A stretch of 64,000 bases of DNA from NCBI GenBank assembly GCA_910587425.1, contig CAJUKU010000005.1, positions 1 through 64,000 on the forward strand. The letters are read 5' to 3'. The notes under the pieces are model-generated. The model ran no database searches. It worked only from the letters and a program-made list of their open reading frames with translations, and was not told the origin of the DNA. Position numbers and translations under genes: made by a program. The stretch comes from an uncultured Muribaculaceae bacterium (GTDB lineage Bacteria > Bacteroidota > Bacteroidia > Bacteroidales > Muribaculaceae). The first letter of the stretch is position 1, and the number at the start of each line of letters is the position of its first letter. Below are positions 7,532 through 15,922 of this stretch, piece after piece.

Positions 7532-9188
7532 GTGGCTTCAGTCAGTATTCATTGAGCAATCGCCTATACAGGCAGTTGTGGTGCTGTCGGTGATAATAGC
7601 CGTCGGACTCGGTCTGGGCAAAATACACATTGCCGGCATCTCGCTCGGTGTCACCTGGGTTTTCTTCGCAGGCATCCTTGCCGGACATTTCGGACTCGCC
7701 ATAGATCACAGCATGCTCCTATACGCCGAAAGCTTCGGACTTGTGCTGTTTGTATACGAGCTCGGGCTGAAAGTCGGTCCGGGATTCTTCAGTTCGTTCC
7801 GCACCGGAGGAGTTCGCCTGAACCTGCTCAGCCTCGCCCTTGTATTCGGAGGTACACTCCTTGCCGTAGCACTGTCCGCGCTGCTCAGCGTACCAATGGC
7901 TGATATGGTCGGAATCATAGCCGGAGCCACCACCAATACCCCCTCGCTCGGCGCAGCCCAGCAAGCGCTGCAGCAGTTGGGAGTGTCGGCAAGCGGAGCT
8001 GCGCTGAGTTGTGCTGTCACCTACCCTCTCGGAGTTATCGGTGTCATAATAGCCATTGTGCTCATCAGAAAAATGGCTGTGCGCCCCACAGATATCGACT
8101 CCGGCGACCACGACGACACGAACCGCACCTACATAGCCGCGTTTCAGATACATAATCCCGCAGTATTCGGAATGACAATCCGTAATGCCGCACAGCTGAT
8201 ACAGCCAAAATTTGTAATATCACGCCTTTGGCGACAAGGTGCCGTAAGCATTCCTACTTCCGACACCGTGCTTCTGGAAGGCGACCGGCTGCTTGTGGTC
8301 ACCACCGAAAAAGATGTCAAGGCACTGACCGTATTATTCGGCGAACAGGAACAGACTGATTGGAATACCGACGATATCGACTGGAATGCGATAGACAGCT
8401 CACTGATATCACGCCACATAGTAGTGAGCCGACCTGAGATTAATGGCAAGCGCCTCGGATCGCTTCGTCTGCGCAACAGTTATGGAATCAATATAAGCCG
8501 TGTGCTCCGCAGTGGAGTTAAACTTCTTGCCACACCCGGACTCGTGCTGCAGCTCGGCGACCGCCTGACGGTCGTCGGCGAAGCTAAGGCGGTAGACAAT
8601 GTCGAGCGACTGCTCGGAAATACGGTCAACGCCCTCAAGGATCCGAATCTCGCCGTGATTTTTGTCGGCATTGTACTTGGACTGTTACTCGGATCAGTAC
8701 CATTCATGATACCCGGTGTTTCCGCACCCGTGAAACTCGGACTTGCCGGCGGACCGATCATAGTCGGCATACTGATGGGACGCTTCGGTCCTCAGTTCCG
8801 TATGGTCACATTCACCACCCGCAGTGCCAACCTCATGCTCCGCGGCATAGGACTGTCGCTTTACCTCGCTTGTCTCGGACTCGATGCCGGCGCACATTTC
8901 CTCGACACCATACTCCGTGCCGACGGACTCCTGTGGATCGCTACCGGATTCATCATCACATTCCTCCCCTCAATGCTGATGATATGGGCGGCTATGCGGC
9001 TGAGTCGTCTCGACTTCGGTTCAGCATGCGGCATGGTGTGCGGCGCTATGGCTAATCCCATGGCACTCGACTACTCCACTGCAACTATCCCTGGCGACAA
9101 CCCTGCGGTAAGTTATGCGACAGTTTACCCGCTTGCAATGTTCACACGCGTCGTTATAGCCCAGATTCTCGTACTGCTGTTTGTTTAG
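7524..9188 (+). CDS. AAE-family putative transporter with two RCK_C domains
   Basis: 554 residues of the aspartate:alanine-exchanger (YidE/YbjL) family. Two blocks of about five membrane helices each (about 15-180 and 380-554) contain the family duplication, including GATTNTPSLGAAQQAL in the first half and GAMANPMALDY in the second. Between them lie two TrkA-C/RCK_C cytosolic domains (about 200-280 and 290-370), normally ligand-binding regulators. The substrate is not predictable; known members exchange amino acids or dicarboxylates. It overlaps rlmN by 8 bp and precedes the DUF3822 gene by 11 bp. No TrkA-N nucleotide-binding domain is seen. Confidence 0.88.
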   Translation: MFEWLQSVFIEQSPIQAVVVLSVIIAVGLGLGKIHIAGISLGVTWVFFAGILAGHFGLAIDHSMLLYAESFGLVLFVYELGLKVGPGFFSSFRTGGVRLNLLSLALVFGGTLLAVALSALLSVPMADMVGIIAGATTNTPSLGAAQQALQQLGVSASGAALSCAVTYPLGVIGVIIAIVLIRKMAVRPTDIDSGDHDDTNRTYIAAFQIHNPAVFGMTIRNAAQLIQPKFVISRLWRQGAVSIPTSDTVLLEGDRLLVVTTEKDVKALTVLFGEQEQTDWNTDDIDWNAIDSSLISRHIVVSRPEINGKRLGSLRLRNSYGINISRVLRSGVKLLATPGLVLQLGDRLTVVGEAKAVDNVERLLGNTVNALKDPNLAVIFVGIVLGLLLGSVPFMIPGVSAPVKLGLAGGPIIVGILMGRFGPQFRMVTFTTRSANLMLRGIGLSLYLACLGLDAGAHFLDTILRADGLLWIATGFIITFLPSMLMIWAAMRLSRLDFGSACGMVCGAMANPMALDYSTATIPGDNPAVSYATVYPLAMFTRVVIAQILVLLFV

Positions 9189-9199
9189 AATCAGATCTC

Positions 9200-10042
9200 A
9201 TGGAAACCGCCCTGACACCCGACATGATAACCCAGCCAGAACTGTGGCGATGCGTGCTGCAGATCGGTCAAACGCGGCTGTATGTGGCACTCGTGCCACC
9301 CGCTCCCGGCGAACCGCCGGTATGGCGGTCAATAACGCTGAGCGCCGACGCGACATCACGCCTGAAAGCTATTGAGGATGCCGTTTACGACAATCCTCTG
9401 CTGCTGTGCGACTTCCGGCGTATCGACGTGATCACCGACAGCGAACGCATTGCACTCATTCCGCAATGCGCCACCCCTGCAGATGATGACCAGTTAATCG
9501 ACCTTATAGGAATATGCACCGGCTCAGAACCCACAGAGCAACCCGCACTATGTGGTCGCTTGGAGATAGGAGGCGCCACATTCGCCTCCACTATCGACTC
9601 GCAACTCGAGGCTTTTCTCCGCAGAACCTTCTTCGGCGTGCACATACATCATCCTCTCGCCATCACGGCTGCCGAGACAACCGCCCTGGCGCGAAACTCA
9701 ACCGTCATGACAGTAGTAGCCGACACACCCGGAATCATTACCGTCGCTGCCGCACGCAATGGGAACCTGCTCATGGCTAATCAATTCGCCTACACCCATC
9801 CCATTGATGCCGCATATTATGTAATGGCGAGCCGCGCCACACTTGCCCTCGCACCCGACTGCGGCACACTGAAGATCTGCGGCACACATCATAATCTACC
9901 GAACATAGCCGAGGCATTGACACCCTACGTCACAAATATCGAACGTGTCATCACACCTCCACGTCTTTGCCTGCTCGGCAAGGAAGCTGCCAGATTCCAC
10001 CATACGGTAACCACTCTTCTAACCTCTTACCCATGCGAATAA
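9200..10042 (+). CDS. DUF3822 family protein
   Basis: 280 residues, cytosolic, no signal peptide. It resembles the Bacteroidota DUF3822 family, which looks like an actin-fold/ATPase-like remnant and is commonly encoded directly before rsmD, as here (10-bp overlap). The ATG at 9200 follows the transporter stop closely. No catalytic motif is evident and the function is unknown. The identification rests on general resemblance (early LYVALVPP strand, internal duplication) and gene order. Confidence 0.7.
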   Translation: METALTPDMITQPELWRCVLQIGQTRLYVALVPPAPGEPPVWRSITLSADATSRLKAIEDAVYDNPLLLCDFRRIDVITDSERIALIPQCATPADDDQLIDLIGICTGSEPTEQPALCGRLEIGGATFASTIDSQLEAFLRRTFFGVHIHHPLAITAAETTALARNSTVMTVVADTPGIITVAAARNGNLLMANQFAYTHPIDAAYYVMASRATLALAPDCGTLKICGTHHNLPNIAEALTPYVTNIERVITPPRLCLLGKEAARFHHTVTTLLTSYPCE

Positions 10043-10593
10043 TACGAGGCAAATACGGCAGGCGACGTTTCGATGTGCCTACCAACATAACCGCACGCCC
10101 CACCACCGACTTCGCGCGCGAAAACATATTCAACGTCATTGAGAATCTTATCGACATCGAAGGGATCCGTGCACTTGATCTTTTTGCCGGCACAGGAGCC
10201 ATCACATTCGAGCTGCTATCGCGTGAGGCAGCATCAGTCACTGCTGTCGAGAAAGCACCGACACAGTCAGGATTCATAGCGCGCACGGCGAAAACACTCG
10301 GAGCCAACAACCTGCATCTGGTGCGTGGCGACGCACTCCGTTTCATTGAAGCGGCATCACAACCGTTCGATTTCGTTTTTGCAGATCCCCCCTACGACAT
10401 GGAAGGTTTTGCGGAAATTCCCGAGCGTGTACTGAAATCGAACCTTCTGCATCCCGGATCCATTTTCATTATAGAGCATTCACGTAAGCATGACTTCTCA
10501 TCACTGCCGCATTTCATGCAGCACAGAGCTTACGGCAGCGTGAATTTCTCTATATTCAGAATTCCCGAAACAACAGAAAATGAACAAGCCTAA
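10033..10593 (+). CDS. rsmD: 16S rRNA (guanine-966-N2)-methyltransferase
   Basis: Methylates N2 of G966 in 16S rRNA using SAM. Start chosen at 10033 because MRIIRGKYGRR is the family N-terminus; the frame is open 66 bp further up inside the DUF3822 gene. 186 residues. The Rossmann motif DLFAGTGAITFE (about 48-59) binds SAM, and FADPPYD (about 117-123) is the N6/N2 methyltransferase NPPY-type catalytic motif. It overlaps the sirtuin gene by 14 bp, in a chain of overlapping housekeeping genes. Confidence 0.94.
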   Translation: MRIIRGKYGRRRFDVPTNITARPTTDFARENIFNVIENLIDIEGIRALDLFAGTGAITFELLSREAASVTAVEKAPTQSGFIARTAKTLGANNLHLVRGDALRFIEAASQPFDFVFADPPYDMEGFAEIPERVLKSNLLHPGSIFIIEHSRKHDFSSLPHFMQHRAYGSVNFSIFRIPETTENEQA

Positions 10594-11275
10594 ACTCGTA
10601 ATATCCACCGGAGCAGGTATCAGCGCCGAAAGTGGCATCAAGACATTCCGCGACAGCGGCGGACTGTGGGAGAACCATAACGTGATGGATGTGGCAAGTG
10701 CCGACGGATTCGCGCGCAATCCACAGCTCATACACGACTTCTACAACGCGCGCCGGCATGAGCTAATAGCGGCGCTTCCGAATGCCGCTCATCGTGGCAT
10801 TGTCGATCTTGAGAAAGATTTCGACGTGTATGTGATAACACAGAATGTCGACAATCTCCACGAGCGTGCCGGGAGCAAAAACATCGTGCATCTGCACGGT
10901 GAACTCATGAAAGTGCGCACCATCGATCCGCCTTACCGCATTTACGAGCTTGATGCGGAGCATCTCGACACATCGCCCGATTCAGTTGACGCCGATGGCA
11001 GGCATCTGCGTCCGCACATAGTGTTCTTCCAGGAGGATGTACCGGAATTCGGACGTGCGGTAGAGCTTGTCGAACAGGCGGATATATTCGTGGTCATAGG
11101 CACCACACTCTCCGTCTACCCCGCGGCAGCATTGCTGAGATATGTCCGACCGGGAGTTCCTACATATTACATAGATCCGCATCCAGCCGCCGTCCCGGAA
11201 TCCGTGCACGTCATAGCAAAAACCGCCTCCGAGGGGGTCGCTGAGCTTGCCGACATCCTACGACACAGGCATTGA
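10580..11275 (+). CDS. cobB: Sir2-family NAD-dependent protein deacylase
   Basis: 231 residues. Removes acetyl or succinyl groups from lysines using NAD. Visible motifs: TGAGISAESGIKTFRD (10-25), TQNVDNLHERAG (87-98) and HLHGE (104-108) with catalytic His106. Tyr54 and Arg57 (FYNARR) match the Tyr-x-x-Arg pair of class III sirtuins, which favours desuccinylase/desmalonylase activity as well as deacetylase. The segment after HLHGE that usually carries four zinc-binding Cys has no Cys at all, and the protein has none elsewhere, so this is a zinc-free sirtuin. Co-transcribed with rsmD. Confidence 0.92.
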   Translation: MNKPKLVISTGAGISAESGIKTFRDSGGLWENHNVMDVASADGFARNPQLIHDFYNARRHELIAALPNAAHRGIVDLEKDFDVYVITQNVDNLHERAGSKNIVHLHGELMKVRTIDPPYRIYELDAEHLDTSPDSVDADGRHLRPHIVFFQEDVPEFGRAVELVEQADIFVVIGTTLSVYPAAALLRYVRPGVPTYYIDPHPAAVPESVHVIAKTASEGVAELADILRHRH

Positions 11276-11299
11276 TAACCGTTCAAGGACTATACTATC

Positions 11300-12616
11300 A
11301 TGACATATAAGGATTTCACACGCCGGCTCGCCGAGAAAATGCAGATCAATGAGCTGCGCCCGATGCAGAATGAGCTGCTTGGCACTGATGCTTGTTCAGT
11401 ACGTCTTGCCGCGCCGACCGGCTCCGGTAAGACAATAGCATTTGCAGGCTACATGCTCCGGCGCATAACCCGACCGACGGGAAACGTGCAAGGGGTCGTG
11501 ATCGTGCCGTCACGCGAACTGGCGCTGCAAGTATCGGATGTGATCCGCAAACTTGCCGATGGGCTGAAGACCGTTACACTCTACGGAGGTCATTCCGTAG
11601 ATGATGAAACCAAAAGCCTGACCCCGGTACCCGACATAATTGTTGCTACCCCAGGCAGATTGCTTGATCATCTGAACCGACGCCGCGTGGATCTATCCGC
11701 TGCTACCATACTCGTGATTGATGAATATGACAAATCTCTTGAATTGGGATTTGAGGATGATATGCGCCGTCTGCGTCGTGCAATGACAGCCGTACGCCAT
11801 CTCGTGCTCACTTCAGCCACACCTATTTCAGAACCGCCCTCATGGCTTGGCGCCAATGACTTTGTTGATTTCGACCATTCAGGGAGCGACACAAATTCAA
11901 AGGAAGCAGACGTAGTGGAAATACAGAGTCCGGCACGCGACAAGGCACAGACACTCATCGACACCCTACTCGCACTGCAGCCGCAGAAAGCCATAGTGTT
12001 TGTCAATCACAGAGAGAGCGCCGAACGCACATATATGTTGCTGCGGCGCGGCGGAATAGATGCCGCTCTTTACCACGGAGGTCTTGATCAGAATGATCGT
12101 GAGAATGCCCTGACAATGCTTGCCAACGGCTCAGCACGTGTGCTTGTCGCGACCGATCTTGCCGCACGCGGACTTGACATAGCCGGGCTCGATGCAGTCA
12201 TACACTATCACCTGCCAACATCGCCGGAGGCTTGGACACACCGCAACGGACGTACAGCCAGAAACGGTGCCGACGGTACTGTCTACATCATAACATCCGA
12301 GGCTGATTCCATACCCGGCTACATTAACGCCACACGCACATGGAACCCGACAGCGCCGGAGTGCTCCACTCTTCCTGCAGCAAAAGCGACATTGCACATC
12401 AATGCAGGGCGAAAGGAGAAAATATCGCGCGCCGATGTAGTAGGTTTCCTCATGGCACACACACAGCTCAGCAGCGACGAGATCGGACCCATATCACTGT
12501 CCGATCATCAGACACTTGTAGCCGTGCCACGCGACAAGTCGCGTGAGACCGCAGCCGCTGTAGCACCTTTCAAGTTAAAGAACAAGCGGGTACGCATAAC
12601 ACAGATGAAAATCTGA
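11300..12616 (+). CDS. DEAD-box-type RNA helicase
   Basis: 438 residues, two RecA-like domains. Motifs: Walker A APTGSGKT (38-45), PSRELALQ, TPGR (118-121), motif II as DEYD (141-144) instead of DEAD, SAT (172-174), then ARGLD and HRNGRTARNG in the second domain. Probable role in RNA remodelling or ribosome assembly. The DEYD variant keeps the two catalytic acids, so activity is expected. A basic C-terminal tail (KLKNKRVRITQ) may contact RNA. It is the last gene of the 6.4-12.6 kb plus-strand run, 24 bp after the sirtuin. Confidence 0.9.
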   Translation: MTYKDFTRRLAEKMQINELRPMQNELLGTDACSVRLAAPTGSGKTIAFAGYMLRRITRPTGNVQGVVIVPSRELALQVSDVIRKLADGLKTVTLYGGHSVDDETKSLTPVPDIIVATPGRLLDHLNRRRVDLSAATILVIDEYDKSLELGFEDDMRRLRRAMTAVRHLVLTSATPISEPPSWLGANDFVDFDHSGSDTNSKEADVVEIQSPARDKAQTLIDTLLALQPQKAIVFVNHRESAERTYMLLRRGGIDAALYHGGLDQNDRENALTMLANGSARVLVATDLAARGLDIAGLDAVIHYHLPTSPEAWTHRNGRTARNGADGTVYIITSEADSIPGYINATRTWNPTAPECSTLPAAKATLHINAGRKEKISRADVVGFLMAHTQLSSDEIGPISLSDHQTLVAVPRDKSRETAAAVAPFKLKNKRVRITQMKI

Positions 12617-12648
12617 CACTGAATACTATCTAACGACCCCAATCTATC

Positions 12649-12673
12649 GGCACATTCCGCACCGAAATGTGCC
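12649..12673 (+). terminator. Hairpin after the helicase gene
   Basis: 8-bp stem (12649-12656 with 12666-12673) flanked by further weak TAT/ATA pairing. No T run follows, so it may be a weak or factor-dependent terminator. Confidence 0.4.
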
Positions 12674-12719
12674 ATAGGTTAAGGTTGTGTTAAAATACCG
12701 AAACATAGCAAAATTTTCA

Positions 12720-12727
12720 TACTTTTG
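12720..12727 (+). promoter_or_regulatory. -7 box of the 2-oxoacid oxidoreductase operon
   Basis: TACTTTTG, 29 bases before the ferredoxin start, in an A+T-rich stretch. No strong -33 box at the consensus distance. Confidence 0.5.
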
Positions 12728-12756
12728 CACTCGGAACAGAAACAACCAATAATTTA

Positions 12757-12990
12757 ATGGCAAAAGTTAAAGGAGCTGTCGACATAAATGAAGAACGTTG
12801 CAAAGGCTGCGACCTATGTGTTGTCACCTGCCCTTGCGATGTACTCTCACTACAGCCAAAAGAGGTGAACAATCGTGGCTACCACTATGCATTTGCGGCT
12901 AATGCCGATGCATGCATAGGATGTGCCGCATGTGCCACCGTGTGCCCCGACGGTTGCATTACCGTCTATCGTGTAATGAACCGCGAATAA
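12757..12990 (+). CDS. Ferredoxin subunit of 2-oxoacid:ferredoxin oxidoreductase
   Basis: 77 residues with two [4Fe-4S] motifs: CKGCDLCVVTCPCD (about 13-26) and CIGCAACATVCPDG (about 53-66). This is the delta-type (KorD/VorD) electron-transfer subunit that passes electrons from the thiamine-diphosphate site to soluble ferredoxin. It is first in a four-gene operon with the alpha, beta and gamma subunits immediately downstream, which fixes its role. Start ATG at 12757 follows a TAnnTTTG promoter. Confidence 0.88.
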   Translation: MAKVKGAVDINEERCKGCDLCVVTCPCDVLSLQPKEVNNRGYHYAFAANADACIGCAACATVCPDGCITVYRVMNRE

Positions 12991-13042
12991 GTCTCACGAC
13001 ACACTGACACCACCTCATCTCACAGACCCCATTACCCCAGAC

Positions 13043-14125
13043 ATGGAAGAAGAAATCCGATTAATGAAAGGTAACGAAGCGATAGCACACGCCGCCATAC
13101 GTTACGGCGTGGATGGCTACTTCGGCTACCCCATAACCCCCCAGAGCGAGGTGCTCGAGACTCTCGAAGCGCTGATGCCATGGGAAACCACCGGTATGGT
13201 GGTGCTTCAGGCAGAAAGCGAAGTCGCTGCCATCAACATGGTCTACGGCGGTGCCGCTACCGGAAAAGCAGTCATGACATCATCATCCAGTCCTGGTGTC
13301 AGCCTGATGCAGGAGGGACTGTCATATATCGCCGCCGGCGAACTTCCCGCACTCGTTGTCAACGTGATGCGTGGCGGTCCCGGACTCGGCACTATCCATC
13401 CGTCGCAGGCTGATTACTTCCAGGCAACCAAAGGTGGTGGACACGGCGACTATCATTTCATAGTCCTCGCACCGTCGTCAGTACAGGAAATGGCTGACTT
13501 TGTCGGTCTCGGATTCGATCTTGCATTCAAATACCGCACCCCGGCGATGATACTTGCCGACGGCATTGTCGGGCAGATGATGGAGAAGGTGAAGCTACCC
13601 GCCCCGCGCCCGCGCCGCTCGGAGGAAGAGATACGCAAGCAGTGTCCTTGGGCTGTCACCGGACGTCCGGAGGGAAGGAAACCCAATATAATGACCACAC
13701 TGGAGCTCGACAGCTACAAGATGGAGGAGCACAACGAGCGTTATCAGCGTACATACCGCGAGATAGAGCGCAACGAAGCGCGTTACGAGGAGTTCTACAC
13801 CGACGATGCCGATTATCTCATCGTTGCGTTCGGATCCATAGCGCGAATCTGCCTCAAAGCTATTGAGGATGCACGCGCTCAGGGAATACGCATCGGACTC
13901 CTGCGACCTATCACCCTGTGGCCCTTCCCATCGGAAGCAGTTGAACGCCTTGCCGCAAAAGTCAAAGGAATTCTGGTGGTTGAGCTCAATGCCGGACAGA
14001 TGATAGAGGATGTGCGTCTTGCTGCCGCACGTCAGCTTCCGATACGTCACTTCGGGCGTCTCGGAGGAATAGTCCCCAATCCGCAGGAAGTGCTTGATGC
14101 GTTCCATCGTGAATTTATCAGCTGA
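13043..14125 (+). CDS. vorB: 2-oxoacid:ferredoxin oxidoreductase alpha subunit, VorB-like
   Basis: 360 residues. Forms, with the next two gene products, the enzyme that oxidatively decarboxylates a 2-oxoacid to its acyl-CoA while reducing ferredoxin. Early segments GNEAIAHAAIRYGVDGYFGYPITPQSEV and the MTSSSSPGVSLMQEG stretch are typical of the alpha (pyrimidine-binding plus C-terminal) subunit. Annotated relatives in Bacteroidota are called 3-methyl-2-oxobutanoate dehydrogenase VorB, but 2-oxoglutarate (KorA) is an equally possible substrate. 52 bp after the ferredoxin gene; the beta subunit follows by 5-20 bp. Confidence 0.87.
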   Translation: MEEEIRLMKGNEAIAHAAIRYGVDGYFGYPITPQSEVLETLEALMPWETTGMVVLQAESEVAAINMVYGGAATGKAVMTSSSSPGVSLMQEGLSYIAAGELPALVVNVMRGGPGLGTIHPSQADYFQATKGGGHGDYHFIVLAPSSVQEMADFVGLGFDLAFKYRTPAMILADGIVGQMMEKVKLPAPRPRRSEEEIRKQCPWAVTGRPEGRKPNIMTTLELDSYKMEEHNERYQRTYREIERNEARYEEFYTDDADYLIVAFGSIARICLKAIEDARAQGIRIGLLRPITLWPFPSEAVERLAAKVKGILVVELNAGQMIEDVRLAAARQLPIRHFGRLGGIVPNPQEVLDAFHREFIS

Positions 14126-14145
14126 ACAGAGTGACAGACAATAAA

Positions 14146-14913
14146 ATGGATAAAGAAGATATACGCCGACCGGAAAACATCGTGGCATGCAAGCCACGGC
14201 TGCTCAACGACAACAACATGCACTACTGCCCCGGATGCTCGCACGGAGTCGTGCACCGTCTTGTGGCAGAAGTCATAGAGGAGATGGGTGCCGAGCATAT
14301 CGCCATCGGCATCGCACCGGTAGGTTGCGCGGTGTTCGCATACAATTACGTAGATATCGACTGGATTGAAGCGGCACACGGTCGCGCCCCGGCTGTCGCT
14401 ACTGCGGCAAAACGGCTTAATCCCGACAGGCTCGTCTTCACATATCAGGGCGACGGTGACCTCGCCGCCATTGGAACCGCTGAGACAATACATGCGGCAA
14501 ACCGCGGCGAGAACATAGCCATAATTTTCATCAACAACGCCATATATGGCATGACCGGAGGACAGATGGCGCCAACCACGCTCGAAGGTATGGTGACATC
14601 CACCACCCCTTACGGACGTAGAGTTGACCTGAACGGACACCCGCTCAAGATAACCGACCTCATGGCGAAACTCGAAGGAACATGCTACGTGACCCGTCAG
14701 GCTGTGCATACCCCCGCGGCAGTACGTAAGGCTAAAGCGGCAATACGCCAGGCATTCGAGAACAGCATGAACGGAATGGGCACATCGGTGGTGGAGATAG
14801 TCAGCACATGCAACAGTGGCTGGAAACTCTCACCTGCCGACGCCAACAAATGGATGGTCGAAAACATGTTCCCTGCCTACCCGTTAGGCGATCTTAAGAC
14901 TCCACAGCAATGA
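14146..14913 (+). CDS. vorA: 2-oxoacid:ferredoxin oxidoreductase beta (TPP) subunit, VorA-like
   Basis: 255 residues from ATG 14146; a GTG at 14131 would add five residues. Binds thiamine diphosphate: HYCPGCSHGVVHRL near the N-terminus, GIAPVGCAVFAYNYVDIDWIEAAHGRAPAVATAAK, then the TPP-binding GDGDLAAIGTAETIHAANR motif followed by NNAIYGMTGGQMAPTT. Catalytic half of the complex with the alpha subunit. The stop overlaps the gamma subunit by 4 bp (ATGA), indicating coupled translation. Substrate assignment as branched-chain 2-oxoacid is by analogy. Confidence 0.88.
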   Translation: MDKEDIRRPENIVACKPRLLNDNNMHYCPGCSHGVVHRLVAEVIEEMGAEHIAIGIAPVGCAVFAYNYVDIDWIEAAHGRAPAVATAAKRLNPDRLVFTYQGDGDLAAIGTAETIHAANRGENIAIIFINNAIYGMTGGQMAPTTLEGMVTSTTPYGRRVDLNGHPLKITDLMAKLEGTCYVTRQAVHTPAAVRKAKAAIRQAFENSMNGMGTSVVEIVSTCNSGWKLSPADANKWMVENMFPAYPLGDLKTPQQ

Positions 14914-15449
14914 AACAAGAGATAATAATGGCAGGATTCGGAGGTCAGGGAATCCTGTCAATGGGTAAGATCCTCGCTTATGCAGGACTCATGGATAATC
15001 TTGAAGTCACATGGATGCCGTCGTACGGTCCGGAACAGCGTGGAGGCACTGCGAATGTGACAGTGATCCTTTCCGATTCCCCGATCAGCTCGCCTGTGCT
15101 CGACACGTTCGACACCGCTGTGATACTCAACCAGCAAAGCCTCGACAAATTCGAAGAGAAAGTGAAACCGGGCGGGACACTGATATATGACCCCTACGGC
15201 ATACACCGCGCGCCGCAGCGTACCGACATCACCGTGCACCGCATAGATGCAATGGAGGCTACGTTCGACATGAAGAGCTCTAAGACCTACAACATGGTGG
15301 TTCTCGGAGCGATACTGAAGATAACAGGTATAGTGCCGATCGATAGCGTTATGGCGGGGCTGAAAAAAGTGCTTCCAGAACGTCACCACAACCTTCTGGA
15401 TCTCAACAGGCAGGCTATAATACGCGGCATGGAGTTGGTGACAGACTGA
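14910..15449 (+). CDS. 2-oxoacid:ferredoxin oxidoreductase gamma subunit
   Basis: 179 residues, begins with MAGFGGQGILSMGKILAYAG shortly after the start, the gamma-domain signature, and contains MPSYGPEQRGGTANVTVILSD. The gamma domain completes the CoA-handling part of the enzyme. Translationally coupled to the beta subunit. An A+T-rich inverted repeat (15500-15508 with 15515-15523) lies about 50 bp downstream and may help end the transcript. Confidence 0.9.
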   Translation: MKQEIIMAGFGGQGILSMGKILAYAGLMDNLEVTWMPSYGPEQRGGTANVTVILSDSPISSPVLDTFDTAVILNQQSLDKFEEKVKPGGTLIYDPYGIHRAPQRTDITVHRIDAMEATFDMKSSKTYNMVVLGAILKITGIVPIDSVMAGLKKVLPERHHNLLDLNRQAIIRGMELVTD

Positions 15450-15560
15450 ACTGCGTATCTCACAGCCGGTTGCCGTTCGAGAGAAACATTTTTGCCGAGT
15501 TTTTTCAACTTTTTTTGAAAAAAACATAGCCCGAAAGCATCAACTTTCACCGAAATCAAT

Positions 15561-15568
15561 TACTTTTG
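15561..15568 (+). promoter_or_regulatory. -7 box upstream of small ferredoxin
   Basis: TACTTTTG, 84 bases before the ferredoxin start. A perfect DnaA-box nonamer (TTATCCACA, 15631-15639) sits in the leader but is solitary. Confidence 0.45.
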
Positions 15569-15652
15569 CACACATAAAACGCGGGCGTCAGTACTGAGTC
15601 TGCCTGCGCATACCGAAAACACAACGTATATTATCCACATTATTAAGAAATT

Positions 15653-15820
15653 ATGGCTTACGTAATCACCGACAAATGTGTCGCTTGCGGCACTTGCCTT
15701 CCCGTTTGCCCCGTAGAGGCTATCTCTGAGGGCGATATCTACCACATCGATCCCGACACCTGCATCGAGTGCGGCTCTTGCGCTGAGGTTTGCCCCAGCG
15801 AGGCTATCATCCCGGGCTAA
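15653..15820 (+). CDS. Clostridial-type 2[4Fe-4S] ferredoxin
   Basis: 55 residues with motifs CVACGTCLPVCP (9-20) and CIECGSCAEVCP (37-48) arranged with the pseudo-twofold symmetry of clostridial ferredoxins. Small acidic cytosolic electron carrier and the likely acceptor for the 2-oxoacid oxidoreductase encoded just upstream. It has its own promoter and a strong hairpin after the stop, so it can be made independently and in excess of that enzyme. Confidence 0.95.
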   Translation: MAYVITDKCVACGTCLPVCPVEAISEGDIYHIDPDTCIECGSCAEVCPSEAIIPG

Positions 15821-15861
15821 GATATAGACCCCATAGCTGCACTGCAGCAGCGAAGATATGA

Positions 15862-15896
15862 CAAAGGCGCTACCTCTACCGAGGTCAGCGCCTTTG
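15862..15896. terminator. Bidirectional hairpin between ferredoxin and SGNH esterase genes
   Basis: Long stem CAAAGGCGCT... pairing with AGCGCCTTTG plus an inner CCTC/GAGG helix, a small internal mismatch and a four-base loop. It lies between two convergent genes and could serve both. The T runs are short. Confidence 0.65.
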
Positions 15897-15922
15897 CCAT
15901 TGTCTGTATACGTGATAAAGAA

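Noticed and set aside
15631..15639. Perfect DnaA box TTATCCACA, and a one-mismatch copy TTATCAACA near 34808
   Set aside because: Solitary sites with no cluster, no AT-rich unwinding region and no dnaA/dnaN genes nearby, so no case for an origin.
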